A stretch of 64,000 nt of DNA from Pirellulales bacterium (GTDB lineage: Bacteria > Planctomycetota > Planctomycetia > Pirellulales > PALSA-1355). The position numbers and the translations under genes are program-made. The DNA lies in the NCBI GenBank assembly GCA_022844125.1, contig JALHMI010000012.1, forward strand, positions 218,829-282,828. The letters are read 5' to 3'. Numbering within the stretch: the first letter of the stretch is position 1; the number at the start of each line of letters is the position of its first letter. The notes under the pieces are model-generated. The model made no database searches, was not told where the DNA came from, and saw only the letters and a list, made by a program, of their open reading frames with translations. This document shows positions 50,077 to 57,737 of this stretch, piece by piece.

Positions 50077-50422
50077 CCGATGCTAATGGGCCAAGTTGGG
50101 GGAGCCCGGCGCACCCCTCCTCTCTTCGCTACCATCATAGGTCGCGGGGGCCGATCGAAAAACCCCTGCGTGGCGCGCCCTACCCGAACGTGTTGCTCTC
50201 TGAGACACGAAATACGTTGAAATCGACAGTGATTCGATCCCAAGGATGCCACGGCTGGCCGCGTTGCGGCTCACCCGTGTTCGCTCGAGGGTTGCCGCTA
50301 CGTAGATGGATCTAGAGCCACGGGTCACTGACGGTTCCGAATAGAGGGCGCGCTCATGCGAAGTGGCTACTCGAATCACGGGTGAGCCGCAACGCGGCCA
50401 CCCGTGGCACACTTACCATCGC
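50077..50422. other. Spacer with the full family E element
   Basis: 346 bases between the GT4 end and the kinase start. The paired E element covers 50247-50409. The part before it (50077-50246) contains nothing recognisable. Confidence 0.65.
50247..50409. repeat. Family E REPIN-like inverted pair, 163 bp
   Basis: Left arm TGCCACGGCTGGCCGCGTTG then CGGCTCACCCGTG (50247-50279) and right arm its inverse (50377-50409), 32 of 33 bases identical. Each arm also folds on its own: CACGGGTG pairs with CACCCGTG and GCCGC with GCGGC around AAC. The enclosed 97 bases are not shared with other copies. Confidence 0.8.
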
Positions 50423-51643
50423 TTATTTCTCGGCCAGAATTCGCTCGTACAGCGACCTCAGCTCGGCGGTCATCCGCTCGTGCCGGAACTGCTCGGTGAA
50501 GCGAGCGCGCCCCGTGGCCCCGAGTCGCTCGCGTAGCAATGGGTCGGCTGCGAGCTGTTCGATGGCTGCGGCGAGGCCTTCGACCATGACGCTTTGAAAA
50601 TCAACCAGTATCGAGGTATCTGGGGCGGACGTGTCGCGAAACAGTTCGCGATGATTGAGCAGGACGCCCGTCTCGCCGGTGATTACGACCTCGCGGGCCC
50701 CGTCGACGTCGTAGCTGATCACAGGCTTGCCGGCGATCAACGCCTGCGGCAGCACGCGCGCCAGCCCTTCGCGGAGACTCGTGTGCACGACGATGTCCAT
50801 CGCGCCCAAGAGCGCCGGAATCTCTGAGGGCGGCACGAGTCCCGTGAACTGAAAGTACGTATCGAGACCTTCGCGGTGAATTTGTTGGCGGAGGTCATCG
50901 CGCAGGATACCGTCGCCGACAAACAGGAATCCCACGTTCGGCTGCCGCTCCACGACTCTCTTGGCGGCAGCAATCACGTCGGCGTGACCCTTGAGATGAA
51001 ACAGCCGGGCGATCTTGCCGACGACGACGTGCTCGTCCGAGTAGCCGAGCTTGCCCCGTGTGGCTGCGCGATGGTCGTTCGCCGCGAGAAACGTTTCGAC
51101 TTCCATCCCGCTGTAAACTGTCGTGAACTTCTCACGCGGCGCGATGTTCGCGTTGACCATCAGGTCGGTCATCGCATCGGCCACGCTCACCAGCGCATCA
51201 CAGCGTTTGGCGGCATAACGCTCGCAGGCCTGAAAACTCGCGCTCGCCGCCCTGCTCTGATGTTCATGAAACGGCGCACCGTGCACCGTATGCACGATCG
51301 CTGGCACGCCGAGCGAATGTGCCGCCATCCGGCCCAGCAGCCCTGCCTTGCCGCTATGCGTGTGCACGACGTCAGGTTTAAACTTTTTGATCGACCGCTT
51401 GAGCGCATAGTAACTTTGCATATCGCGCAGCGGATGGATCTCGCGCCGCAACGCCGGAATCACTTCGACGGGAACGCCGCTGACATGGGCACGTTCGAGC
51501 AAGCTTCCTTCCGGCCCCAGCGGCGGCCCCGTGACCAGCAGCACGTCGTCGCCGTAGTCGCGGATCAGATCCTCGCACGTGAGCAGCGTATTCTCTTGGG
51601 CTCCGCCCAGAATCATGCGCGTGATGAGATGTGCGATCCGCAT
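50423..51643 (-). CDS. Glycosyltransferase family 4
   Basis: 406 residues from ATG 51643. GT-B fold: MRIAHLITRMILGGAQENTL (N-terminal GGA loop), HTHSGKAGLLGRMAAHSLGV, VYSGMEVETFLAANDHRAAT, ARLFHLKGHADVIAAAKRVV (the Arg-Lys pair of the C-terminal domain), LFVGDGILRDDLRQQIHREG, TSLREGLARVLPQALIAGKP (EGxxxxxxEA loop, with Gln-Ala) and SYDVDGAREVVITGETGVLL. It would build exopolysaccharide, lipopolysaccharide or another glycan; the sugar is not known. It follows truA on the same strand with a gap of 40 bases. Confidence 0.92.
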   Translation of the reverse strand: MRIAHLITRMILGGAQENTLLTCEDLIRDYGDDVLLVTGPPLGPEGSLLERAHVSGVPVEVIPALRREIHPLRDMQSYYALKRSIKKFKPDVVHTHSGKAGLLGRMAAHSLGVPAIVHTVHGAPFHEHQSRAASASFQACERYAAKRCDALVSVADAMTDLMVNANIAPREKFTTVYSGMEVETFLAANDHRAATRGKLGYSDEHVVVGKIARLFHLKGHADVIAAAKRVVERQPNVGFLFVGDGILRDDLRQQIHREGLDTYFQFTGLVPPSEIPALLGAMDIVVHTSLREGLARVLPQALIAGKPVISYDVDGAREVVITGETGVLLNHRELFRDTSAPDTSILVDFQSVMVEGLAAAIEQLAADPLLRERLGATGRARFTEQFRHERMTAELRSLYERILAEK

Positions 51644-51683
51644 GCGCGAAGTCTGTGCGAGGTGTGAGTGCCGAACGTGTTCG

Positions 51684-52454
51684 TTAGTAGTCGACGCGGA
51701 CCAGGAACAGGCCATTCGCCGGCGCGGTGCGCCCCGCCGCGCGGCGATCGCACGCGGCCATGACTTCGGCCGGCCAGGTTTCAGCCCGGCGCCCCTGCCC
51801 TACTTGTATCAGCGTACCAACGATCGCGCGGACCATGTTATAGAGAAACCCGTCGGCCTCGATTTCGATCGAGATCAACTTTCCCGGTGTCGCCGGGAAC
51901 AGCGGGTGCGGCGTCGCGTCCAGGCGTGCGACAGAAAGTTCGTGCACCCTGCGAACGCTCGTCCCGCGCGGCGAGCCGGAAGTCTCGAAGCTCTTGAAGT
52001 CGTGCGTTCCCACCAGGCTTTGCCCCGCGCGGCGCATCGCATCCTCGTCGAGCGGCGTGAACAGATGCCAGGCATACTGCCGGGCAAACACATCGCGGAT
52101 CGTTCCGTCGTGCAGCAGGTAACGGTAACGCTTGCGCACGGCGCTCCAGATGGCGTGAAAATCGTCAGCCGCGAGCGCCGCGTCGAGCACGGCCATGTCT
52201 TCCGGCAGTTCGGCGTTGAGGGCTTTCTGCAGCACGCGCGGTTCGAGCTGCGATTCGCTGTGAAAGCTGACGACTTGCCCCAGGGCGTGCACACCGGCGT
52301 CCGTGCGGCCGCTGGCCACGACGCGAATCGTCTCGCGCGTGATGCGGCCAAGTGCCTGTTCAAGTGTGTCCTGCAGCGTGAGCTGACCGGACTGCGACTG
52401 CCAACCGGCATAGCGAGTTCCGTCGTACGCGAGCGTGAGACGGAAAGTACGCAT
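51684..52454 (-). CDS. truA: tRNA pseudouridine(38-40) synthase (TruA)
   Basis: 256 residues, the usual length. TruA makes pseudouridine at positions 38, 39 and 40 of tRNA anticodon arms. The start MRTFRLTLAYDGTRYAGWQS, the catalytic loop VVASGRTDAGVHALGQVVSF with Asp near 52, RYRYLLHDGTIRDVFARQYA, HDFKSFETSGSPRGTSVRRV and ADGFLYNMVRAIVGTLIQVG are all as expected. It is followed by a glycosyltransferase gene 40 bases on. Upstream is asd, with family A repeat A9 in between. Confidence 0.96.
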   Translation of the reverse strand: MRTFRLTLAYDGTRYAGWQSQSGQLTLQDTLEQALGRITRETIRVVASGRTDAGVHALGQVVSFHSESQLEPRVLQKALNAELPEDMAVLDAALAADDFHAIWSAVRKRYRYLLHDGTIRDVFARQYAWHLFTPLDEDAMRRAGQSLVGTHDFKSFETSGSPRGTSVRRVHELSVARLDATPHPLFPATPGKLISIEIEADGFLYNMVRAIVGTLIQVGQGRRAETWPAEVMAACDRRAAGRTAPANGLFLVRVDY

Positions 52455-52475
52455 GGCGGATTCAAACGCACTTCG

Positions 52476-52504
52476 AAGAACCCCCTGGCAATGCCAAGGG
52501 CTAT
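52476..52504 (-). repeat. Family A palindromic repeat (A9, variant)
   Basis: AAGAACCCCCTGGCAATGCC then AAGGGCTAT: inverted, with TGCC and GGCA in place of CCGGC palindrome arms, so the stem is weaker. Between asd and truA on the same strand. Confidence 0.5.
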
Positions 52505-52528
52505 CGTTGTCACGGCATCAGGCAAGTA

Positions 52529-53569
52529 CTAACGAGCAACAGCGGCCAGCGGCTTCTTGGCCCCCTGCCCTTTCTTCGACAGCAGCTCGGCGATCTGCAC
52601 GGCGTTGGTCGCGGCGCCCTTCCGCAAGTTGTCGCTCACGCACCAGAACGCCAGGCCGTTAGGGCTCGAAAGGTCTTCGCGAATCCGGCCGATGAACACC
52701 TCATCGCGACCCGTGCAGGTCGACGGCATCGGATAAACGCTCGCCGGCAGGTCGTCGACCACCACGATGCCCGGCGTCGCGGCGAACAATTCCCGGGCCT
52801 CGTTCACCGTAATCTTTCGCTCCGTCTCGACCAGGATGCTTTCGCTGTGGCAGTTCGAAACAGGCACCCGCACGCAAGTCGGGCAAACCTGAATCGAGTC
52901 GTCACCGAAGATCTTGCGAGTCTCGTAGACCATCTTCATTTCTTCGGAGGTGTAGCCCTGCTCTTTCTGCGAGCCGATCTGCGGAATCAAATTGAAGGCG
53001 ATGTTGTGGGCAAAAGCCGTGGGCTTGAACGGTTCGCTGTTCACGGCGGCCCGGGTGGCAACGTCGAGCTCCTCGCTGCCGGCCAGGCCCATGCCGCTCG
53101 TGGCCTGGTAGGTGCTGACCACCACCCGGCGAATCCGGGCGGCGTCGTGAAGCGGCTTCATCGCCACGACCATCTGCGTGGTCGAACAATTCGGGCTGGC
53201 GATCAAACCTTGATGCTGGTCGAGGGCGTGGGCGTTCACCTCCGGTACGATCAGCGGCACCTTGGGGTCCATTCGCCAGTAACCGCTTTCGTCAACGACG
53301 ATGCAGCCCCGCTCAACTGCCCAGGGGGCAAAGTCGCGGGCCGTTTCGTCGGGCGTGCTGCCGATCGCCAGGTCGACGCCGGTGAACGCGTCGGGCGTCA
53401 GCTCTTCAACCGTGTAGTCCTTGCCGGCGAAGCGGATCGTTTTGCCGGCCGAGCGGGCCGACGCCAAAAACTTGATCTGCTGGAAGGGGAAGTTGCGCTC
53501 CTCGAGGAGCTGCAAGATGATGGTTCCCACGGCGCCGGTAGCGCCCACAACGGCCACGGAATCTAACAC
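52529..53569 (-). CDS. asd: Aspartate-semialdehyde dehydrogenase
   Basis: 346 residues with a GTG start at 53569, seven bases after AGGAG; a longer frame to 53644 adds 25 residues without conservation. Asd reduces aspartyl phosphate to aspartate semialdehyde in the lysine, threonine, methionine and diaminopimelate route. SVAVVGATGAVGTIILQLLE (NADP), LIASPNCSTTQMVVAMKPLH (catalytic Cys), VVSTYQATSGMGLAGSEELD (the QAxSG loop), IPQIGSQKEQGYTSEEMKMV and RVPVSNCHSESILVETERKI (His) are present. A promoter TTGAAT-16-TATACT lies upstream, giving a leader of about 110 bases. Confidence 0.95.
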   Translation of the reverse strand: MLDSVAVVGATGAVGTIILQLLEERNFPFQQIKFLASARSAGKTIRFAGKDYTVEELTPDAFTGVDLAIGSTPDETARDFAPWAVERGCIVVDESGYWRMDPKVPLIVPEVNAHALDQHQGLIASPNCSTTQMVVAMKPLHDAARIRRVVVSTYQATSGMGLAGSEELDVATRAAVNSEPFKPTAFAHNIAFNLIPQIGSQKEQGYTSEEMKMVYETRKIFGDDSIQVCPTCVRVPVSNCHSESILVETERKITVNEARELFAATPGIVVVDDLPASVYPMPSTCTGRDEVFIGRIREDLSSPNGLAFWCVSDNLRKGAATNAVQIAELLSKKGQGAKKPLAAVAR

Positions 53570-53685
53570 GCGAAAACTCCTGGCGGGAAGGTGAATCCCG
53601 TAAATGCGAAAAAACGAGCCTGACCCCCCCTGCCCTGCCTTCACGGCTAGACTGCCTGCCGCGGCTGGGAGTGGCCAAAAGGCCT

Positions 53686-53713
53686 AGTATACGCCCCGCA
53701 CTAGACAATTCAA
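53686..53713 (-). promoter_or_regulatory. Predicted promoter of asd
   Basis: Minus strand TTGAAT (53708-53713), a 16-base spacer, TATACT (53686-53691). A GGCC/GGCC palindrome with loop TTTT follows at the start of the transcript. The 5' leader is about 110 bases. No leader peptide or terminator could be seen in it. Confidence 0.55.
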
Positions 53714-53762
53714 CGCGGCGGATGGTTCGCGGACCGAGCCCACACGCGATATTTCCGCCAGG

Positions 53763-54416
53763 CTACTTCAGGGCCGCTCGATAATGCGCCAGCGCCGAGA
53801 GCGTCACGCCGCAGCTGATTTCGCCGCGGCGCACGAGATCTGACACTTCGACCAGCGGCAGGGCCAGCGTACCGGCGACGATCTCGTCGGCGGGCGTCTC
53901 CTCGTCCGGATCGATCGAGGTAATGGCCCTGCGGCGCGTCGCGCTCACGCGGCAGCCCTCAGCCAGGATCACGATGGTGCTGGTGGTCAAAAGCGCCGGT
54001 TCCAGGTGAACCGCGCCAAGCATCGAGAGCCTTTCGGCCACGAGGCCCGTCATTCGAAACAGGTCGATCTCGGCGGCATCCCGCCAGCCACCATCGCCTC
54101 CGTCGAGTTCGAAGCGGGGGAACTCAACCGACCAGGCGCTGGTCGCATAGCGATAGCGGCTCACAAGATGCAGACGGCCATCGCTGGAGAGCGGAACGAC
54201 GACCGCGGAGTACAGCGGCTCGGCCGTGCGCGAGATCCGCATTGCCGTGTGCTCGGCCAGCGTCCGCTCATTGCGAACCTGGTTTAACTCGATCCGCCAC
54301 TCGGTTCCTTCCCAGGCGACCTGCTGCTGCTTGGTAATCAGCGGATGTTCGGGCCGGGCAGACGACAGCGAACTTAACAGGCGCTGGGTCCGACCCGTGG
54401 TAAGCGATTCGATCAT
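53763..54416 (-). CDS. NUDIX-fold protein with a degenerate NUDIX box
   Basis: 217 residues from ATG 54416. The fold of ADP-ribose pyrophosphatase-like NUDIX proteins is suggested by WRIELNQVRNERTLAEHTAM, LYSAVVVPLSSDGRLHLVSR, YRYATSAWSVEFPRFELDGG and DAAEIDLFRMTGLVAERLSM. The NUDIX box (GxxxxxExxxxxxxREUxEExGU) is nearly lost: FELDGGDGGWRDAAEIDLFR lacks the opening Gly and the REUxEE core, and only MTGL and one Glu remain. Catalysis by the usual Mg site is improbable. It may be a structural or regulatory relic. Starts also exist upstream at 54452. Confidence 0.7.
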   Translation of the reverse strand: MIESLTTGRTQRLLSSLSSARPEHPLITKQQQVAWEGTEWRIELNQVRNERTLAEHTAMRISRTAEPLYSAVVVPLSSDGRLHLVSRYRYATSAWSVEFPRFELDGGDGGWRDAAEIDLFRMTGLVAERLSMLGAVHLEPALLTTSTIVILAEGCRVSATRRRAITSIDPDEETPADEIVAGTLALPLVEVSDLVRRGEISCGVTLSALAHYRAALK

Positions 54417-54511
54417 GACACTTCTCGCGGCAAGGTGAGACGGAAGAACCACGACACTTGCGACGAGTTATCGACTCGGCAGATAGAAGCCGCAATCGGC
54501 GGCCGCGCGGC

Positions 54512-54531
54512 AGTGACAACTGGTTGTCACT
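54512..54531. repeat. Solo family C palindrome
   Basis: AGTGACAACTGGTTGTCACT, a perfect 20-base palindrome of the same type as the ends of family C (TGACAAC/GTTGTCA). It lies between the NUDIX-fold gene (start 54416) and the HTTM gene (end 54564). Confidence 0.6.
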
Positions 54532-54563
54532 CTACCTTTGGGGGAGGAAGCAGAAACGCCGAG

Positions 54564-55607
54564 TCACCGCGTGCCGCCGCTCGAACGCACCGGCGGCCGC
54601 GTGGGCTTCTTCAGCTTCTCGCTACTACTGGCCGCAGGCTCCCCTCCCCTGCCCCGGCCGAAGATCGCCAGCATGCGATCGATTACGCCGCGCACCAGCC
54701 ACGGCGGTACAAACGCCAGGTTGCCGATCAACATCGCCAGCCCGAACGTGATCATCCCCAGGCAGATCGCGATGCCCATGTGCAGCGGCACGGCCAGCGC
54801 GAGCACGATCGGGCGCGAAAGCCGCGGCCAGACCAGCGCCCAGTAAGAGAGCTCCCAGGCCACGGTGACGTGGGTCATCAGGTTGATCAGCAGTGGAAAG
54901 CCGGCCATCCAGGTCATGTCGAGCGACTGGTACTCGAGATTACCGAATGCCATCCACAGCGCCGTGCCGTCCCACCAGGCCATGCCCACCAGCTTCGAGA
55001 TCCCGGCGAACAGATACACGATGCACATGTGCAGCTGAATCAACCGCACCGCGAGGTTTGCCGTCCACGAGTGCCGCACCGGCAGCGAGTGCCCTGCCCT
55101 GCGGCCTTTCCGCCAGCGATCGAGCGAGAACGCGTCACCCGACGGGCCGACCGCCAGGTACAGGGCCAGCATGGTGTTTACCTGGTCCAGACCGAACAGC
55201 GCGCCCGGCAGCCGCTGCACATAGCTCAGCGTGATGATCAGCGCCAGAATGGATACTGCGCGCGTGAACAGCCCCGCCGTCAGCATCGCAAATACGACCA
55301 GCGCCGCGATGTGCGCCGTCCACAACATTGCGGGCGAACCTTCAATCCACCACAGGTAGCTGAAGGCCCAGGTGTCTTGCTGCAGGAGCTTCACCGACTC
55401 GGCCGGCAACAAACCATTCGGCCCCAAGAAGTCCGTCAGTCCGAGGCTCCACACGGCATGCGTGTAGAACATCATCGCCCCGCCGAGGATGCGAATCGCC
55501 CCGAGCGTCGCCGGGTCGGCGGCCGCGAACCAAAACTGGTTCCAGAGGGCGAGTACTTCGCGGCCCCAGTCGCGCACGGCGGTCAACACGCTTCCGGCCA
55601 CGATCAA
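54564..55607 (-). CDS. HTTM domain membrane protein (vitamin K-dependent carboxylase-like)
   Basis: 347 residues with a TTG start at 55607 that overlaps the stop of the upstream gene (TTGA). The HTTM pattern has several helices: TLGAIRILGGAMMFYTHAVW, PAMLWTAHIAALVVFAMLTA, LLINLMTHVTVAWELSYWAL and PIVLALAVPLHMGIAICLGM. The conserved MCIVYLFAGISKLVGMAWWD and GTALWMAFGNLEYQSLD match vitamin K-dependent gamma-carboxylase-like proteins, a family in bacteria without known substrates. The C-terminus is a Lys/Pro tail. It is coupled to the 188-residue gene upstream. Confidence 0.88.
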   Translation of the reverse strand: MIVAGSVLTAVRDWGREVLALWNQFWFAAADPATLGAIRILGGAMMFYTHAVWSLGLTDFLGPNGLLPAESVKLLQQDTWAFSYLWWIEGSPAMLWTAHIAALVVFAMLTAGLFTRAVSILALIITLSYVQRLPGALFGLDQVNTMLALYLAVGPSGDAFSLDRWRKGRRAGHSLPVRHSWTANLAVRLIQLHMCIVYLFAGISKLVGMAWWDGTALWMAFGNLEYQSLDMTWMAGFPLLINLMTHVTVAWELSYWALVWPRLSRPIVLALAVPLHMGIAICLGMITFGLAMLIGNLAFVPPWLVRGVIDRMLAIFGRGRGGEPAASSSEKLKKPTRPPVRSSGGTR

Positions 55608-56170
55608 TCTCGCTCGTAAGTGTATATGAGTCGCTCTTCGTACAGCACCTTGTCGTCGAGCCGGCGTCCCTCGCGGACCTCCTCGGTGCGCGGCACGTAA
55701 TGCCGCCGCAAATACAGCTTCACCGTCCGTCCGTCGAACTCCTGGGCCAGGTGCTGGGCGTAACCCCGGGCATACGTATCTGCGAGCCTGGTATCGGGCG
55801 CGCTCCCCAGGGTGTTCACGAACTCGCTGAGCATGAAGTAGCGGTGATAAAGCAACCGCGGCCAGTGCTCGGCCCGGTTCGGAAAGAACCCTTCCTCGAG
55901 CGTGCCGTCGCGAGTTGTGACCTCGAACCGCACCAGGTGACTGGGGCCGGGCTCAGGCGCAAAGAACCGATAGCCATTCCCCAGCGAAAGGACGTCCAGA
56001 TACGGCTGAAACGCGCGGCCAACCGTGGCTCCCAACTCGGATGTCTGCGGCATCGCCCAAGGGCCGACGAACACGGCAAACACGTGCAGGGCCACGACCA
56101 GGGTGACCACCGCGCGCACGCCGGGCCGCGGCATCGGAGTCGAGACGACATTGGTTGGAGCGCTGGCCAT
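55604..56170 (-). CDS. Membrane protein, partner of HTTM gene
   Basis: 188 residues. A single N-terminal helix (VVTLVVALHVFAVFVGPWAM) is followed by an exposed domain: FQPYLDVLSLGNGYRFFAPE, PGPSHLVRFEVTTRDGTLEE, HWPRLLYHRYFMLSEFVNTL and LYLRRHYVPRTEEVREGRRL. NGYRFFAPEPGPS resembles the extracellular part of small proteins found next to HTTM genes in planctomycetes. It ends at the TTG start of the HTTM gene with a four-base overlap, so they are cotranslated and possibly a complex. Confidence 0.75.
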   Translation of the reverse strand: MASAPTNVVSTPMPRPGVRAVVTLVVALHVFAVFVGPWAMPQTSELGATVGRAFQPYLDVLSLGNGYRFFAPEPGPSHLVRFEVTTRDGTLEEGFFPNRAEHWPRLLYHRYFMLSEFVNTLGSAPDTRLADTYARGYAQHLAQEFDGRTVKLYLRRHYVPRTEEVREGRRLDDKVLYEERLIYTYERD

Positions 56171-56269
56171 TGCCGCTTATTATCGGCCTTTAGCCACTGC
56201 GGCGGAAAGCGTCTCAGGGTCCTGCGGCGCGAGTCCTACAGGCCGCATAACGCTCTCGGAGTGTGCTCC

Positions 56270-56359
56270 TAAAGCCCGGGGAATACCTTTCCCCGGCAAC
56301 TGCACGTGTGCCGCCGTGACGCGCGGGGGTTCCGGGGGAAGGTATTCCCCCGGCTTTAG
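56270..56359. repeat. Family B inverted pair (B5 and B6), 90 bp
   Basis: B5 (56270-56303) TAAAGCCCGGGGAATACCTT then TCCCCGG; B6 (56329-56359) GTTCCGGGGGAAGGTATTCC then CCCGGCTTTAG. The outer sequences CTAAAGCC are inverted copies. Sits between the end of TIGR03000 gene and the small HTTM-partner gene start (both minus). Confidence 0.7.
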
Positions 56360-56387
56360 TCCACATCGCAGCGCCGAAGTGCGCAAC

Positions 56388-56426
56388 AAAAAAACCCTCT
56401 CGCCGAACGAATTCGGCGAGAGGGTT
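56388..56426 (-). terminator. Terminator of the TIGR03000 gene
   Basis: A 15-bp stem (AACCCTCTCGCCGAA/TTCGGCGAGAGGGTT) with a four-base loop and seven T on the minus strand (56388-56394). Strong and perfect. Confidence 0.92.
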
Positions 56427-56457
56427 GGTAATAACCAACTTGAGGGCTACGCAGACC

Positions 56458-57402
56458 TTAGCGGGACGAGGCAACCTTCGGAGCGTCGAAGTTGATCGAC
56501 AACTCGCGGGTCTCGCCGGCCTTGAGGGTCACGGTCTGCTCACGCTCTTCGCCGTCGAGCAGGGCCTTGACCTGGTACGTGTTCCACTCGCCACCGGCGG
56601 CAAGCCGATTGGTCGAGAACTCACGCACATCGCCCGTGGCCTTCGTTTCCTTGCCGGCCAGGAACAACTTGGCGTCGGCCGGAAGACGAATGATCAGCGT
56701 GGTGCGGGTATCGGCTTCCTTGGCGGTCTGCACCTGGGCAGCACCATTGAAGTCGAGGGCACTGTTCTGACCAGCAGTCAACTGCACCGTCTTCTCTTCC
56801 GTCACGGGCTTGCCGTCACGGTTGAACTCGGCGCGGACCGTGTAACTGTAGCGAGCGCCCGGCTGAAGATTACGCGAAATGTACTCGCGGCTCTCACCAG
56901 TGCTGGTCGTTTCGCGGTCGTTCACGAACACCTTCGCGTCGGCCGGCACGCTGACGGTCAGCATGGCGCTGTTGCGCTGGGGGCCGTAGGTGGGGTGATA
57001 CGCGGCCGGACCGGTCGCATCAGCCGGAGCCGGAGGCGTCGGAGGCGTGGCCGGAGCCGTCGCCGGAGCGGGAACGGTCCGATAGGCACCGCCGCTCGAA
57101 CCACCGCTGCTGCCGCCGCTCGAACCGTAGGAAGTGTAATAACCACCGCTGCTGCCCCAGCTACCGCCGCTCGAGCCCCAGCTTCCACCGCTGGATCCCC
57201 AACGACCGCCGCTCGAACCGCCGTAGTAGTAACCGCCGCTGGATCCCCAGCTGCCGCCGCTCGAGCCCCAGCTACCGCCGCTGGAACCCCACGAACCGCC
57301 GCTGGATCCCCAACGATGACGGTGATGGAAGGCGTCAGCCTCTTGGGCAAACACGCCCAGGGCCATAATGACCGCCAGGGCCTTAAGTCCTGTACGCAAC
57401 AT
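56458..57402 (-). CDS. TIGR03000 domain protein with WGSSGG repeats
   Basis: 314 residues. Signal peptide MLRTGLKALAVIMALGVFAQ ends at ADA/F. Residues 27-105 hold seven copies of WGSSGG with Tyr or Ser between (RWGSSGGSWGSSGGS..., GGYYYGGSSGGRWGSSGG). A Pro/Ala linker follows (APATAPATPPTPPAPADATG). Two TIGR03000 domains end it: MLTVSVPADAKVFVNDRETT and TLIIRLPADAKLFLAGKETK, each with a conserved Ala-Lys-Leu/Val-Phe. The family is planctomycete-specific and exported. A weak promoter TTGTAT-16-TATGTT (57486-57513) lies upstream. Confidence 0.9.
   Translation of the reverse strand: MLRTGLKALAVIMALGVFAQEADAFHHRHRWGSSGGSWGSSGGSWGSSGGSWGSSGGYYYGGSSGGRWGSSGGSWGSSGGSWGSSGGYYTSYGSSGGSSGGSSGGAYRTVPAPATAPATPPTPPAPADATGPAAYHPTYGPQRNSAMLTVSVPADAKVFVNDRETTSTGESREYISRNLQPGARYSYTVRAEFNRDGKPVTEEKTVQLTAGQNSALDFNGAAQVQTAKEADTRTTLIIRLPADAKLFLAGKETKATGDVREFSTNRLAAGGEWNTYQVKALLDGEEREQTVTLKAGETRELSINFDAPKVASSR
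57130..57318 (-). repeat. In-frame minisatellite coding WGSSGG
   Basis: Tandem 21-base units encode Trp-Gly-Ser-Ser-Gly-Gly-Ser/Tyr, seven copies in two blocks separated by a YYYGGSSGGR segment. The copies use both TCG and TCC/AGC Ser codons, so the repeat is not perfectly homogenised. Slippage could change the copy number. Confidence 0.75.
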
Positions 57403-57737
57403 AGTTTTTAGCTCCCCTCAAACCTTGGGTCTTACCGGCTTGCCCTACCCTCCAAACGAGGGCTAACACGGCTCAAGCCTTTGAAAACATACCAACCCTA
57501 GCACGGAATACAAGAAAGATGCGTAATTTTTGCCGGTTGACTGAAGTGCGATAAGTGGAAGTTCTGCATAGGATTAAGGAAACTTTAACGCCGCTGGCAT
57601 CGATTTCTGATACGAGCTGGCTGAAAGCTGCCAGCGGCGCCGATTTTAGCGTCTGAAACGGTCTCGGGAAGCATGCCGCCGGGCCCTATAATCCCACCCC
57701 GCCGCTTGGGCGAATTTCTCCACCGACCGCAGCCCGT
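57403..57737. other. Divergent promoter region of TIGR03000 and rodA
   Basis: 335 bases. A perfect TATAAT (57687-57692) 45 bases before rodA lacks a good -35 at 17 bases. On the minus strand TTGTAT (57508-57513), 16 bases and TATGTT (57486-57491) give a weak promoter for the TIGR03000 gene. No repeats or RNA seen. Confidence 0.5.
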
